Origin: Planctomycetota bacterium
GTDB taxonomy: Bacteria; Planctomycetota; SZUA-567; H5-PLA8
DNA: 60,408 nt
Reading direction: 5' to 3'
NCBI GenBank assembly: GCA_023150555.1
Contig: JAKLKQ010000039.1
Span: 1-60,408, forward strand
The translations under genes were made by a program, and so were the position numbers. This document shows, in pieces, positions 1-10,798 of the stretch. Each line of letters starts with the position of its first letter. Positions within the stretch are counted from its first letter, which is position 1. The notes beneath the pieces are model-generated. The model did not search any database, was not told the origin of the DNA, and saw only the letters and a list, made by a program, of their open reading frames with translations.

Positions 1-833
1 AAAACGCGGTACTGCTCCGGATGCGCAAGGTACTCGCTGTATCCGGACCAGACGGTCTCTTGGATCGCATGCGCAGCGGGCTGATTCAGTTCCGCGAAAA
101 GATCCGGAGTCACGAATACGGGCCCCAGGCTGGGCCAGGCGAGCACCATCGCAATGTGCGCGATCCACATCAGCAGAAAGGCGAAGAGAAAGGCCTGCGC
201 CCTCCGCCGGCATGCGGCGAGTAAAAAGTAGGCTACAACGGGTAGCTTCACGAAATACCAGGAAACGTATACTAGGTCGAAGAATCGAGCAACGAAGGGC
301 TCGGCGATCAGCCGGGTTTGCGCCAATGCCGCCACCGGATCCGCGCCCAAGCAAAAGGCGCGGTCCAGCCACGAGAAGGTAGAGTCGTAGACTTGCGTAT
401 TGACTGCGGGCACCCGCTGCTGAAGGTTCGTGTGAATTACCGTCACGGCGTGAAATAGTACGACCGAAACCAAGACTTCTGGAAGAATTCGCTTCACGGG
501 AAATTTCGCCAGCACCCGGCGCGTCACAACAGGAAGCGAAAGACTCATCTGTTCCGTTCGCTTCAATCTCAGGTCCTCGCGTGCGATGAGGAAGGCAAGG
601 TAAACCACGCTCCAAAAGAGCATGGTGCCTGCATACACTGCGAGGCAATAGGGTGCGTAAGCCGGAGAAAGTTCCAGCCCAAAGCCTGCGATGTGCGAAA
701 TCAGGATAGCTAGAAGTGCGAAGGACAGCGCGAGTAGGAGTGACGGAAGCATGTACCACGGCCACCGGCGCCAAGACTCGGTCGCGTGGCCGGCGGCGGT
801 CGGTGCGGGCGGATTTTCCTCGTGGCCGATCAT
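1..833 (-). CDS. PAP2/AUR1-like polytopic membrane protein (partial, C-terminus beyond window)
   Basis: Reading the minus strand from an ATG at 833 gives an unbroken frame of about 277 codons that runs off the left edge, so the C-terminus is missing. The N-terminus (MIGHEENPPAP) is followed by several hydrophobic segments, then a hydrophilic stretch with a short motif around DSTFSWLDRAF and later AMVLAWPSLGP. A proline-rich motif closing a membrane helix like this resembles the PAP2_3 / inositol-phosphorylceramide-synthase (AUR1) group of lipid phosphatases and phosphotransferases, but the catalytic histidine motifs would lie in the missing part. It is divergent from the GT-C gene, separated by 56 bases. 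I am confident that it is a coding membrane protein; the family is a tentative reading. Confidence 0.6.
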   Translation of the reverse strand, partial: MIGHEENPPAPTAAGHATESWRRWPWYMLPSLLLALSFALLAILISHIAGFGLELSPAYAPYCLAVYAGTMLFWSVVYLAFLIAREDLRLKRTEQMSLSLPVVTRRVLAKFPVKRILPEVLVSVVLFHAVTVIHTNLQQRVPAVNTQVYDSTFSWLDRAFCLGADPVAALAQTRLIAEPFVARFFDLVYVSWYFVKLPVVAYFLLAACRRRAQAFLFAFLLMWIAHIAMVLAWPSLGPVFVTPDLFAELNQPAAHAIQETVWSGYSEYLAHPEQYRV

Positions 834-889
834 AGACTGCTCGAATATGGTTGCGTGCGAATCTGGTCAAGGAATAAGGAGCACGGCGC

Positions 890-2440
890 GTGGGCATCCA
901 CGAAAGCCGGCCGTTGCCCGGTTGGCTCGAAATTCTCCTCCGGTCGCGCGTCTGGGCGCCGCTCTGCCTGGCGTATTTCGCAGTTGTTCTTTGCTGGGGG
1001 ACGTTCTCGCCGTCCGGATTGTACGAGCGCGACGGATATTTTCACGCGCGCTACGCGCAGCTTCTTCCTGAACATGGCCTTTCGCGCGCGTTCCCCTGGA
1101 CGCAGGCCAGCACCTGGCGCGAGAATTTCTGCGACAAGGAATTCCTGTTTCACGTGCTGCTGGTTCCCTTCTGCCGCGACACGGCAGATCCTGTTTTCGG
1201 CGCCAAGGTCGTGGCGGTGATACTGGCCGCCATCGCCCTCGTTGTGCAGTTTGGCCTGTTGCGCCTTCATCATGTGCCGCATCCATTAGTCTGTACACTG
1301 ATTTTCGCGAGTCTCAGCGGTACGGTACTGCATCGCCTGGGCATGATCCGTTCGCACGTGCTCAGTATGCTCCTGTTTCAGATCGGATTGCATCTGCTGC
1401 TGACCAATCGATGGAAGATGCTTGCAGCGCTCGGGTTTCTGTATGCATGGAGCTACACGTTTCCGTGGGTGCTTCCGCTCACCGCAGCGGTGTCCTTCCT
1501 TGCCAAGGGCATGGCGCGCGGCGGGTGGAGTGTCCGTTCGCCGCTGGCGGCGCTGGCGGGGGTGCTGGCCGGTTCGATCCTGCATCCGTATTTCCCGGGC
1601 ACAGTGGAAAATCTGCTGACTTACCTGCATGTGATCGGCATAAGCGCAGCCGCGCCGGCACAATCGGGCGTGACGCTGGGTAATGAACTTTATCCCATTT
1701 CGGCTGGCGAATTCCTGAGCACCTTTCCGCTGCTCATTCTGCTCGTGGCGGGGTTCGGCTGGGTCATACTGCGGTACAGCGCGCGCCTCGCGAACGAGAG
1801 CATCGCGGTAATGGCCGTCGCCTGGCTCTGGTTCGCGGGCTGCCTTTGGATGCCGCGCATGATCGAGTATGCGGCGCCTGCGACCGGTTTGGCGGCGGGC
1901 TTGGTGCTGCGCGATCTGCTCTCGGGAACGGACATTCGCGCAAGCCTTGCCGGTCCGAGGCGCAAGCGCTGGTTGGCAGGCATCGGTGCGACCGCGGTGT
2001 TGCTGGCTGCTGCGCATTCGAGCGCCCTGCACACGTACCTCGCGACGGCGGGCGAGGCGCCCGCGCGGCGTTTTACCGGGGCCGCTGCGTGGATGAAGGA
2101 GAACCTGGAGCCCGGCGAGACCGTCATGAACCTGTGGTGGGACGACTTCCCGGAACTCTTCTACGACGCGCCCGAGTTCCGCTACCTCTGCGGGCTGGAT
2201 CCGACGTACATGCTGCGCTGGGACGAGGCGAAGGCGCGAGGACTGGAGGCAATGCGCGCACGCAAGCACGGGCTGGACGGCGCTTGGCTTACGGGAGCCT
2301 TCGGTTCGCGCCTCCTGATCGTGCGCCGGCCGCAAGCCGACGCCTATCCCGAGTTGAAGGCCGCGCCTTGGAAGTTGCTCTATCAGGACGACGCGGCGGC
2401 ACTTTACCGCTACGAAGGCCCGGCGGCGGCAGCGCCCTGA
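890..2440 (+). CDS. GT-C fold (STT3/AglB-like) membrane glycosyltransferase-like protein
   Basis: 516-residue polytopic membrane protein starting at GTG, with an AAGGAG ribosome site about 9 bases upstream. The first transmembrane helix is followed by an ERDGYFHARYAQ motif, which resembles the D-x-Y-x-H-x-R signature in the first outer loop of GT-C oligosaccharyltransferases (STT3/AglB/PglB). About ten hydrophobic segments follow, then a soluble C-terminal domain from about residue 390 that includes WWDDFPELFYDAPEFR. These features suggest transfer of a lipid-linked sugar, or a related sugar-handling role, at the periplasmic face. The acceptor and donor cannot be read from the sequence. The last 31 bases overlap the convergent FHA gene. 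It could also be a catalytically altered relative known only as a hypothetical membrane protein. Confidence 0.65.
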   Translation: MGIHESRPLPGWLEILLRSRVWAPLCLAYFAVVLCWGTFSPSGLYERDGYFHARYAQLLPEHGLSRAFPWTQASTWRENFCDKEFLFHVLLVPFCRDTADPVFGAKVVAVILAAIALVVQFGLLRLHHVPHPLVCTLIFASLSGTVLHRLGMIRSHVLSMLLFQIGLHLLLTNRWKMLAALGFLYAWSYTFPWVLPLTAAVSFLAKGMARGGWSVRSPLAALAGVLAGSILHPYFPGTVENLLTYLHVIGISAAAPAQSGVTLGNELYPISAGEFLSTFPLLILLVAGFGWVILRYSARLANESIAVMAVAWLWFAGCLWMPRMIEYAAPATGLAAGLVLRDLLSGTDIRASLAGPRRKRWLAGIGATAVLLAAAHSSALHTYLATAGEAPARRFTGAAAWMKENLEPGETVMNLWWDDFPELFYDAPEFRYLCGLDPTYMLRWDEAKARGLEAMRARKHGLDGAWLTGAFGSRLLIVRRPQADAYPELKAAPWKLLYQDDAAALYRYEGPAAAAP

Positions 2441-3444
2441 GGAAAATAGAGCTTGCTGCGCAGATCCTCGCTGAGCGTTACGCGCCCTTCCAGACGGCGC
2501 AGGCGGGCTTCGAAGTAGGCATACTCCTTGGCCTTATCCTCGCTGAACCGATCCTGGAACATGGTCATAATGCGGCGGCAGCAGAAAGCCGCCTGCTCGA
2601 CGTCACCGATCCCCAGGGCTTGGTTGTAAGCGGCCACGTATTTCTTCAGCTGGAAGCGCAGGTGGTTCTGGCAGCTGGTGATGGCCTCATCGGCCTTGTC
2701 CGCACGGAAGGGCTGCTTCAGCGCGTCGGTTTCGCCCCAGGCGTAGGCCTTGGCTCGTCGCATCTCCAGGATCGCCGAGAAGGCGTTGGCCGGGTCCAGC
2801 GTGATGTTTTCGAAGCTGCGCGTGGCGCGGCGGTAATGGAGCAGGGCGAGGTCTTTGTCGACCGGCGTGTCTTCCTCGAAGCTGCGTTCGGTCCAGTCCA
2901 CGAAGTCACCCTTGCGGGGAAGCACCGACTTGGCGGCCTGGGTAACAAGGTCCGGCAGTTCGGTCTGGGTCTCGGGCGGGAAGGCGAGCACTACGCCCGC
3001 CACCACCGCCAGGACGACGGCGACCAGGATGAGTTCGGGCGCCATCTCTTTCCAGTTTGTGACGCGGGTGCCCCAGGATCGCTTGCGGACGAAGGTCAGA
3101 ACTGTACTGCCGATGCGGATGCGGTCGCCGGCGACCAGCGGATGCCCGGTCTGGAGCTGCTTCTCGTTCACGAAGGTGCCGCTGACGCTCTCGGAGTCGT
3201 ACAGCACGTACGTGTCGCCCTCGAACTGGAGGTACGCGTGCATGCGCGAAACCTGGATGTCGTTGGCCAGTACCACCGAAGCGCGTTCCGGATCGCTGCC
3301 GATGGTGATGCGCGCGCCGGCGAGCAGGATCTCGGCGTTCGCCTGGAGCGACGGGCCTTCGAGCACGCGCAAAAGGCACTGCGCCTCCGGGGCCACGGCT
3401 GCCGAGGGATCGGCCGGGGGCGTATTCTGGACGGCGTCGGTCAT
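2410..3444 (-). CDS. FHA-domain single-pass membrane protein, last gene of the Tad operon
   Basis: 344 residues. An FHA fold spans about 24-119, with VSRMHA and GTFVNEKQL recognisable. One transmembrane helix lies at about 137-155, followed by a roughly 190-residue alpha-helical domain with no recognised family. FHA domains bind phosphothreonine peptides; here the usual Gly-Arg of the first phosphate-contacting loop reads Gly-Ser (TIGSDPER), so binding may be altered or lost. The gene lies 31 bases downstream of tadC on the same strand and overlaps the convergent GT-C gene. The placement suggests a regulatory or scaffolding subunit of the pilus machine at the inner membrane; the outer domain may contact other subunits, which is inference. 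Confidence 0.8.
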   Translation of the reverse strand: MTDAVQNTPPADPSAAVAPEAQCLLRVLEGPSLQANAEILLAGARITIGSDPERASVVLANDIQVSRMHAYLQFEGDTYVLYDSESVSGTFVNEKQLQTGHPLVAGDRIRIGSTVLTFVRKRSWGTRVTNWKEMAPELILVAVVLAVVAGVVLAFPPETQTELPDLVTQAAKSVLPRKGDFVDWTERSFEEDTPVDKDLALLHYRRATRSFENITLDPANAFSAILEMRRAKAYAWGETDALKQPFRADKADEAITSCQNHLRFQLKKYVAAYNQALGIGDVEQAAFCCRRIMTMFQDRFSEDKAKEYAYFEARLRRLEGRVTLSEDLRSKLYFPQGAAAAGPS

Positions 3445-3475
3445 GGACGTTGAACCTCCTGGCCGGGGCTACCGG

Positions 3476-4366
3476 CTATCCACCCAAAAGGGTCTGGTAC
3501 ATGCGAATGGCGATGGGGCCCAGAATCATCAGGAACATGCACGGGAAAACGAACAGAATCAGCGGAACGATCATCAGCGTGGCCGCCTTCTTGGCTTTCT
3601 CGCGGAGTTCCTGCATCCGTTTGTTCTTAATGAAGGCGCTCTGGCTGCGAAGCACTTCGACCAGCCCGGTGCCCATCTCGTCGGCGCGGATCAGCGCGCC
3701 GGTAAGGGCGGAGACTTCGGCCAGGGCGACGCGGCTCTTGAGCTTCAGCAGCGCTTCCTTGCGGCTGGCGCCTGCGCGGATGGCCGCCAGGATCAAGCGC
3801 AGTTCGTCGCGCAGAGGCCGCTCCGGAAACTGTTCGATGATGTTCTGGATTGCAAAAACGAAGTCGGCGCCGGCCTGCACGCTGAGGGTCAGCAGGTCCA
3901 TCATGTAGGGCAGGTCCTTGCGGATGCTCTTCAGGCGCTTGGCTCGTGCGGCGCTCATGCGTGCGATCGGCACGTAGAATCCGAACAGGGCAATGGCGAT
4001 GGCCATGGGGGGTGAGGGGTCGATGACGATCAGGTAGAGCGCGCCGCAGAAGACGGCCCAGCATTCCTGCGCCGCAAGGAAGGACTCGAAGGAATACTGC
4101 TCTTCCATGGCGCTTTCGCGGATCAACTGGTCGATGTATTTCCGGTAGCCGGGCGCCGGCACGAAGGTGTTCACGTAGGCCAGGCGGCTGAGCAGTTCGA
4201 GGCGGAATTGGGTCAGGCGTGAGCGCGTCTTGGCGGCGCCCGCGGCGATGTCTTTGCGCTCGATGCTGAAAAAGATCCGCGTGAGCGCCAGGACCATCAG
4301 GAAGATGGCTGCGAAAAGCAGCCAGCTCGATCCGGCGTACAGCATTCCTTCCGAGGCGGCAGGCAT
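3476..4366 (-). CDS. tadC: Tad pilus inner-membrane platform protein TadC
   Basis: 296 residues with a type II secretion F (T2SF) domain in the C-terminal half: the cytoplasmic helical stretch LPYMMDLLTLSVQAGADF is followed by EVSALTGALIRADEMGTG and terminal membrane helices. Hydrophobic segments are at about 14-30, 105-130 and 255-290. TadC with TadB forms the inner-membrane platform that couples the TadA ATPase to Flp pilin assembly. It starts 3 bases after the tadB stop codon, so translation is almost certainly coupled. Length and domain layout match the family; the assignment is firm. Confidence 0.93.
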   Translation of the reverse strand: MPAASEGMLYAGSSWLLFAAIFLMVLALTRIFFSIERKDIAAGAAKTRSRLTQFRLELLSRLAYVNTFVPAPGYRKYIDQLIRESAMEEQYSFESFLAAQECWAVFCGALYLIVIDPSPPMAIAIALFGFYVPIARMSAARAKRLKSIRKDLPYMMDLLTLSVQAGADFVFAIQNIIEQFPERPLRDELRLILAAIRAGASRKEALLKLKSRVALAEVSALTGALIRADEMGTGLVEVLRSQSAFIKNKRMQELREKAKKAATLMIVPLILFVFPCMFLMILGPIAIRMYQTLLGG

Positions 4367-4369
4367 TCG

Positions 4370-5224
4370 TCAGTCCTCGATCTTCAGAAGTTCGTTGATC
4401 ACGACGGCGCCGATCACTTCCAGCACGACGACGATCCCGATAATCAGGTTGCCGATCCAATGCGTGATGAGCGGCTCCATCAGGTCCGGGTTGATCAGGG
4501 CAAGGATGGCTGCGACGCCGAAGGGCATGGCGCCCATCATCATGCCTTGCAGTTTTCCTTCGGCGGTCATTGCGCGCAGTTCGCCGCGCAGTTCGATGTT
4601 GCGGCGGATGGTGTCGGCGATGGAGTCGCTCATCTCGGCCAGGTTGCCGCCGAGCTTGAGGCAGGTGCTCACGGCGGTGACGAAGAGCTTGACCGATTCC
4701 AGCGGCACGCGGTCGGCAAGCTCGCGAAAACCCTGCTCGGTGCGGCCCAATTGGATCTCGCGGCGCAGCATGCCGAACTCCTCGGACAGCGGCTCTTCCG
4801 ATTCTTCGGCGATCTTGGAGACGGCCAGGGGCAGTGAGATCCCGGCCCGCAGGGTGCTGGAGAGCAGCGACAGCGCCTCGGGGAACTGTTCTTCGAACTG
4901 AGCCAATCGCTTGGCTTGTGCGCGGCGGCGAATGAAGTAAGGCGTGACCATGATTAGCGCGGCGAGCACCAGGCCCAGCAGGACGCTGCCGAGGAAGACC
5001 ACGCTGAGCGCCGCGGCGAGGATGGCCAGCGCGGCCGAAAGGTGCATCTGCGCGCGCAGGCTGACGCCGATCAGGACGTTGCCGATCTGCTTGCGGGAAC
5101 GTGCCGAGAAGTAGGTTTCCTGAGACTCGCTGCGGAAATTGCCGACGGCCGATGCGGCGAGCCGCATCAGGGCGAATACGCCCACCGCAGTCATTGCGTA
5201 CATCCCCAGCACCATGGTATCCAT
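4370..5224 (-). CDS. tadB: Tad pilus inner-membrane platform protein TadB
   Basis: 284 residues from the ATG at 5224, which has GGAG about 8 bases upstream; the frame stays open further upstream, but that part is antisense-type translation inside tadA. The protein has N-terminal membrane helices, a T2SF domain beginning QFEEQFPEALSLLSSTLRAG, the family motif LGRTEQGFRELADRV, and two C-terminal helices. It is the partner of TadC in the pilus assembly platform. The stop is 3 bases before the tadC start, and the tadA stop lies 14 bases upstream. The order tadA-tadB-tadC is the standard one for Tad loci. Confidence 0.92.
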   Translation of the reverse strand: MDTMVLGMYAMTAVGVFALMRLAASAVGNFRSESQETYFSARSRKQIGNVLIGVSLRAQMHLSAALAILAAALSVVFLGSVLLGLVLAALIMVTPYFIRRRAQAKRLAQFEEQFPEALSLLSSTLRAGISLPLAVSKIAEESEEPLSEEFGMLRREIQLGRTEQGFRELADRVPLESVKLFVTAVSTCLKLGGNLAEMSDSIADTIRRNIELRGELRAMTAEGKLQGMMMGAMPFGVAAILALINPDLMEPLITHWIGNLIIGIVVVLEVIGAVVINELLKIED

Positions 5225-5238
5225 GTTCGCTCCAGCCT

Positions 5239-7362
<2,124 letters not shown>

Positions 7363-7367
7363 GCCGG

Positions 7368-9629
7368 TTACTCCTTCTTTTCCTTTTCATCCTTATCCTT
7401 ATCCCGATAAGGATTGCCCGGCACGTCGGGAAGGAGATGGATCATGTCTTCGATGCTGTGGGCGAGCTGGAAATTTCCGAGCTGGCTGTACTGGGTACGC
7501 AGGACGAAGAGTTTCTCCATTTGCAGCAGCGCCTCGCTGCGGATGGGGTCATACAGGTCGAGGGCCGGCTTGGCCTCTTCGGGCGTGAGGACCCGGGCGA
7601 GGTCCTTGACCGGCGCGATCAGGGTGAAAGCGTCGGTCAGGAGCTTGGCCTTGGTGCGGAACGAATCGGGGATGCCCTTGGCGGCTGTGCGTTCCGCGGA
7701 GCTGATCGGGTCTGTCTTGTATTTGTCCCAGGCTACGCGCGCCTGCTGGATCCAGCGTCCGGTCTCTTCCTTGACCGTCTTCACAACCATATCTTTCATG
7801 TCGGTCAGTTTCTTGCGCAGGTCGGCGAACTCCTCGCCTTCGTACTCGACCACCAGCGTGTCGGCGGCCTTGATTACATCGCCGAACTTGCGGGCCTTGA
7901 AGGCGTTCTCCATGCCCAGGTAGTGGATGTTGAAGAATTGGCGGCGCAGGCTGCTGACCAGCGCCCCGGTCTGCTCGAAGTACCAGCCGTCGGCTTCCTT
8001 GTTGAGGTTGACCAGGAGCGCGGTAGCTTCCTTGAGCAGGGCCATGTTGTTGGCCTTGGCCTTCATCTCGGCGAGGTTGTTCCAGGCCGCGACGATCTCC
8101 TTCACGTGCGCGCGCAGGACGATGGCCTTCTCGGTCTTGGCGTTCTTGAGCGCCTCCAGGGCTTCCGCGCCCTTGCCGGCCAGGTACAGGCGCATGCCGA
8201 CGCGGAAGTCGGCCTCTTGGCGGATCTTGTCCAGCATCTTGCCGGCTTCGGCCGCGTGGAAGTCGGTAGCGGCGACCTTCGAGAGTTCCTCGTTGGCCTT
8301 GTCGTAGTCTCCTTTCCCGTAGGCTTGGGAGCCTTCGGCGAAGGCCTTGGCGTTCTTCAGCAGGTCGGTGGCGTTGACGGGCCCGGCGACGGCCGAGATC
8401 GATTCGGCGCTGCAGTCCACCAACCGCGTAAGCGCCTCGACTTCACGGCTGACTTCGCCCACCTTGCGTGCGGTCTGGACGTCGTTCCACGCCTGAGTGG
8501 CGCGTTCCAATTGATCCAGGATCTTCCGCACGCGGTCCAGTTCGACTACGCAACTCTGGTAGGCCTCCTCGACCTGGGGCAGTTTGCCCAGCACCGCTTC
8601 CTGCGCGCGGTATTTCTTGACGGCTTCCTGGAGACTGGAAGCCAGCTCGCGGGCACGGTCTTGGCTGATGGCGCCCTTGGCCTCGGCCGCAGACTTCTGC
8701 GTGGCCACGACGAAGGTTCCGCTGTAGGCCTGCTCGGAAAGCGCCAGGAACCGGTCCGAGGAACTCTTGTATTTGTTCACGGCCGCCTGGGCGCGGCGGT
8801 AGGCTTCGGAGAGGTCGCCCTTTACCTTGATCAGCGCCTCAATCTCGGCGGCTTCCTGTTCGGCTTCGATCCGCAACTTCCACTGCTTCAGGGTCTTGGC
8901 TCCCTCATCGTCCAAGTTCTCTTTTTCAATCGAAGCGATGCGTTCCTTCAGGTCAGCGAGCTTGCCCTGCTTGAAGAGTTCGTCGATCTCGCTCCAGTTC
9001 ACTTCCACCGGCTTCGCCGCGAACATCGACGGCAGGACCAGCAGAGCCAGCACGGCGACCGCCACGGCGCCGAGCATCATCAGGTGTTTCTTGGAAAAAC
9101 CGCGGCGCGAAGGGAGGATGATCTGGGCCGGAATGGGCACCTGCCTCGAAGGGCCGCCGGGCGACGCGGGCGGCGAGACCGCAGGCATGACTGGGACCGT
9201 GGCCGGCAGGGGATGGGCCGGTTCGGACGAGGCCGCAGGCGCGGCGGGCGCGGGCGGCGGCGCAACGGGTGGCACCTGCCCGATCAGCGTCTTCTCGAAG
9301 TCGGACGCGGTGCCGACCATGGTCTTTTCGAAATCGTCGGTGGGCTGGGCGTCATCCTCGAAGGTGGCCTCGACGTTTCCGATCTTGATCTTGTCGCCGG
9401 CGCGCAGGGACCGGCGTGTCACCTTCTCGCCGTTCACCATCGTACCCACCGCGCCGCCCAGGTCGTCCAGGACATAGGCGCCGCCCATCATGGCGATGCG
9501 GACGTGCTTGCGGGAGACGGTGGGGTCGGTGAGCACCACCGTGTTGTCGGGATGCCGGCCGAGCGTCACCTCGCCGGTGATGACGATCTCCCGCGTCTGG
9601 CCTGCCTCGTCCAAAATCAGCTTCGCCAT
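7368..9629 (-). CDS. Large FHA-domain membrane protein with helical repeat tail (Tad operon)
   Basis: 753 residues. A canonical FHA domain covers about 1-92 (LGRHPDNT, VSRKHVRI, GTMVNGEKV). A short region contains two tandem DFEKT motifs (DFEKTMVG and DFEKTLIG, residues 99-117), then a Pro/Ala-rich linker, one transmembrane helix at about 184-204, and about 550 residues of predicted helical repeats rich in Lys, Glu and Ala, without a recognised family. Charge and helical periodicity suggest a TPR- or coiled-coil-like periplasmic region. Position immediately upstream of tadA in the operon implies a structural or regulatory pilus-machine role. Threonines in the repeated motif are plausible kinase targets for FHA binding, which is inference. 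Confidence 0.8.
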   Translation of the reverse strand: MAKLILDEAGQTREIVITGEVTLGRHPDNTVVLTDPTVSRKHVRIAMMGGAYVLDDLGGAVGTMVNGEKVTRRSLRAGDKIKIGNVEATFEDDAQPTDDFEKTMVGTASDFEKTLIGQVPPVAPPPAPAAPAASSEPAHPLPATVPVMPAVSPPASPGGPSRQVPIPAQIILPSRRGFSKKHLMMLGAVAVAVLALLVLPSMFAAKPVEVNWSEIDELFKQGKLADLKERIASIEKENLDDEGAKTLKQWKLRIEAEQEAAEIEALIKVKGDLSEAYRRAQAAVNKYKSSSDRFLALSEQAYSGTFVVATQKSAAEAKGAISQDRARELASSLQEAVKKYRAQEAVLGKLPQVEEAYQSCVVELDRVRKILDQLERATQAWNDVQTARKVGEVSREVEALTRLVDCSAESISAVAGPVNATDLLKNAKAFAEGSQAYGKGDYDKANEELSKVAATDFHAAEAGKMLDKIRQEADFRVGMRLYLAGKGAEALEALKNAKTEKAIVLRAHVKEIVAAWNNLAEMKAKANNMALLKEATALLVNLNKEADGWYFEQTGALVSSLRRQFFNIHYLGMENAFKARKFGDVIKAADTLVVEYEGEEFADLRKKLTDMKDMVVKTVKEETGRWIQQARVAWDKYKTDPISSAERTAAKGIPDSFRTKAKLLTDAFTLIAPVKDLARVLTPEEAKPALDLYDPIRSEALLQMEKLFVLRTQYSQLGNFQLAHSIEDMIHLLPDVPGNPYRDKDKDEKEKKE

Positions 9630-9748
9630 GATGCCTTACGGTCTCGCTCTATGGGTACAGGACCCGCCCGCCTGGGGCTCGTCCGAAGCCCGGCGCACGC
9701 CGGAAGCCTTCGTCCTCGCCATTCGCTTCATCCGTCCATCCGCCGTCG

Positions 9749-10798
9749 TTACTTCTTCTCCGGCGCCCGCTCCTGGCCACCGGTTTTGCGGAGAAGGTTC
9801 ACGGCTTTGCCGAGCGGGTTGACCACCGCGGCCGAGCCTTCCCAGCGCGACTGGAAAAAGAGCCACGCGCAGACGCCGGCCAGCACGGGACGTTCCATTG
9901 CCGGAAGGTCCAGCGTGAAGGGCGCCTGGCAGAGCATCGGCTGGACCGAAAAGACCAGGGTTGCGCCGAGGTCGGTATCCTTTTTCGCCGGCGACCACAG
10001 GCCTACCAGAAGGCTGCCTCGGTTGGTGCGGTCGATGTCCATGCCGCGTTCCGGTCCGGCGATCAGGGCATTGGTCACGATCACGTCGGCCTTTTCTTCC
10101 TGCGCCAGCGCGCGCCAGACGTCGGGCCGGCTGTACTCGGGATGCTCCGGATCCTGCAGAGCGGGGTGCGGCGTAAATTCCTTGGCGAACGCCTTGTACT
10201 TGGCGGAGAGATCGCTCTGGATGTACTTGGCCCAATTGTCCAGGCCCCGCAGGTCTTCCGGCGCGCCCGCGTACAGCGCGCGGATGTCGTCCTCGTGAGC
10301 TTCGGCGAGGATCGCCTTCACCGCAGCGAGGCCCTCCTCCGAGTCGGGATCGAAGCGGCTGCTGTCCTCTTCGTTCTCCTGGGCCTTCTTGGCGGTCTCT
10401 TCGTGCTTCGAGAAGAACGAGCGGATGTTCTGGACCGCGCCGGGCTCGAACTCGACGACGCGCTTCGAGCCGCGCTCGAGCCAGTTCGAGAGCGTCCGCT
10501 GGAAGAGCGCGTAGGCCTCGCGGTCCAGCCGGGGCAGCCGTTCGTCGACGACGTACACCAGGCGCAGCTTCAGCCGCGTCGGCTCCTGTTTGGCGGTCTT
10601 GCTAGAGCCGTCGCTCTTGTCGGGCTTTCGATCTTCGACATTGAGCTTGCGCTTGCCGAAGTAGTCCTCGAAGGCCTGGTTGGCGGAGTCGTGGCTGTCG
10701 CGTCCACAGCTGCACTGGCTTGCCAGGGCAAGCAGCACCACTGGCGCAGCCCAAAGGCGCGCGTGGCGATGCAGGCGGAGGGCGGATGGGCGGCTCAT
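9749..10798 (-). CDS. Putative lipoprotein of the Tad operon
   Basis: 349 residues from the ATG at 10798, whose ATGA overlaps the stop of the upstream TadE-like gene, giving translational coupling. The N-terminus has a basic n-region, a hydrophobic stretch and a cysteine-containing end (ALASQCSCG), consistent with a lipoprotein or secretion signal although the lipobox is not textbook. The mature part is charged and helical, with LKLRLVYVVDERLPRLDRE near residue 75 and a C-terminal hydrophobic stretch around LDLPAMERPVLAGVCAWLFF. No family is recognised. It may anchor the pilus machine in the outer membrane in place of TadD/RcpB, neither of which was found; that is a guess from position. Confidence 0.65.
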   Translation of the reverse strand: MSRPSALRLHRHARLWAAPVVLLALASQCSCGRDSHDSANQAFEDYFGKRKLNVEDRKPDKSDGSSKTAKQEPTRLKLRLVYVVDERLPRLDREAYALFQRTLSNWLERGSKRVVEFEPGAVQNIRSFFSKHEETAKKAQENEEDSSRFDPDSEEGLAAVKAILAEAHEDDIRALYAGAPEDLRGLDNWAKYIQSDLSAKYKAFAKEFTPHPALQDPEHPEYSRPDVWRALAQEEKADVIVTNALIAGPERGMDIDRTNRGSLLVGLWSPAKKDTDLGATLVFSVQPMLCQAPFTLDLPAMERPVLAGVCAWLFFQSRWEGSAAVVNPLGKAVNLLRKTGGQERAPEKK

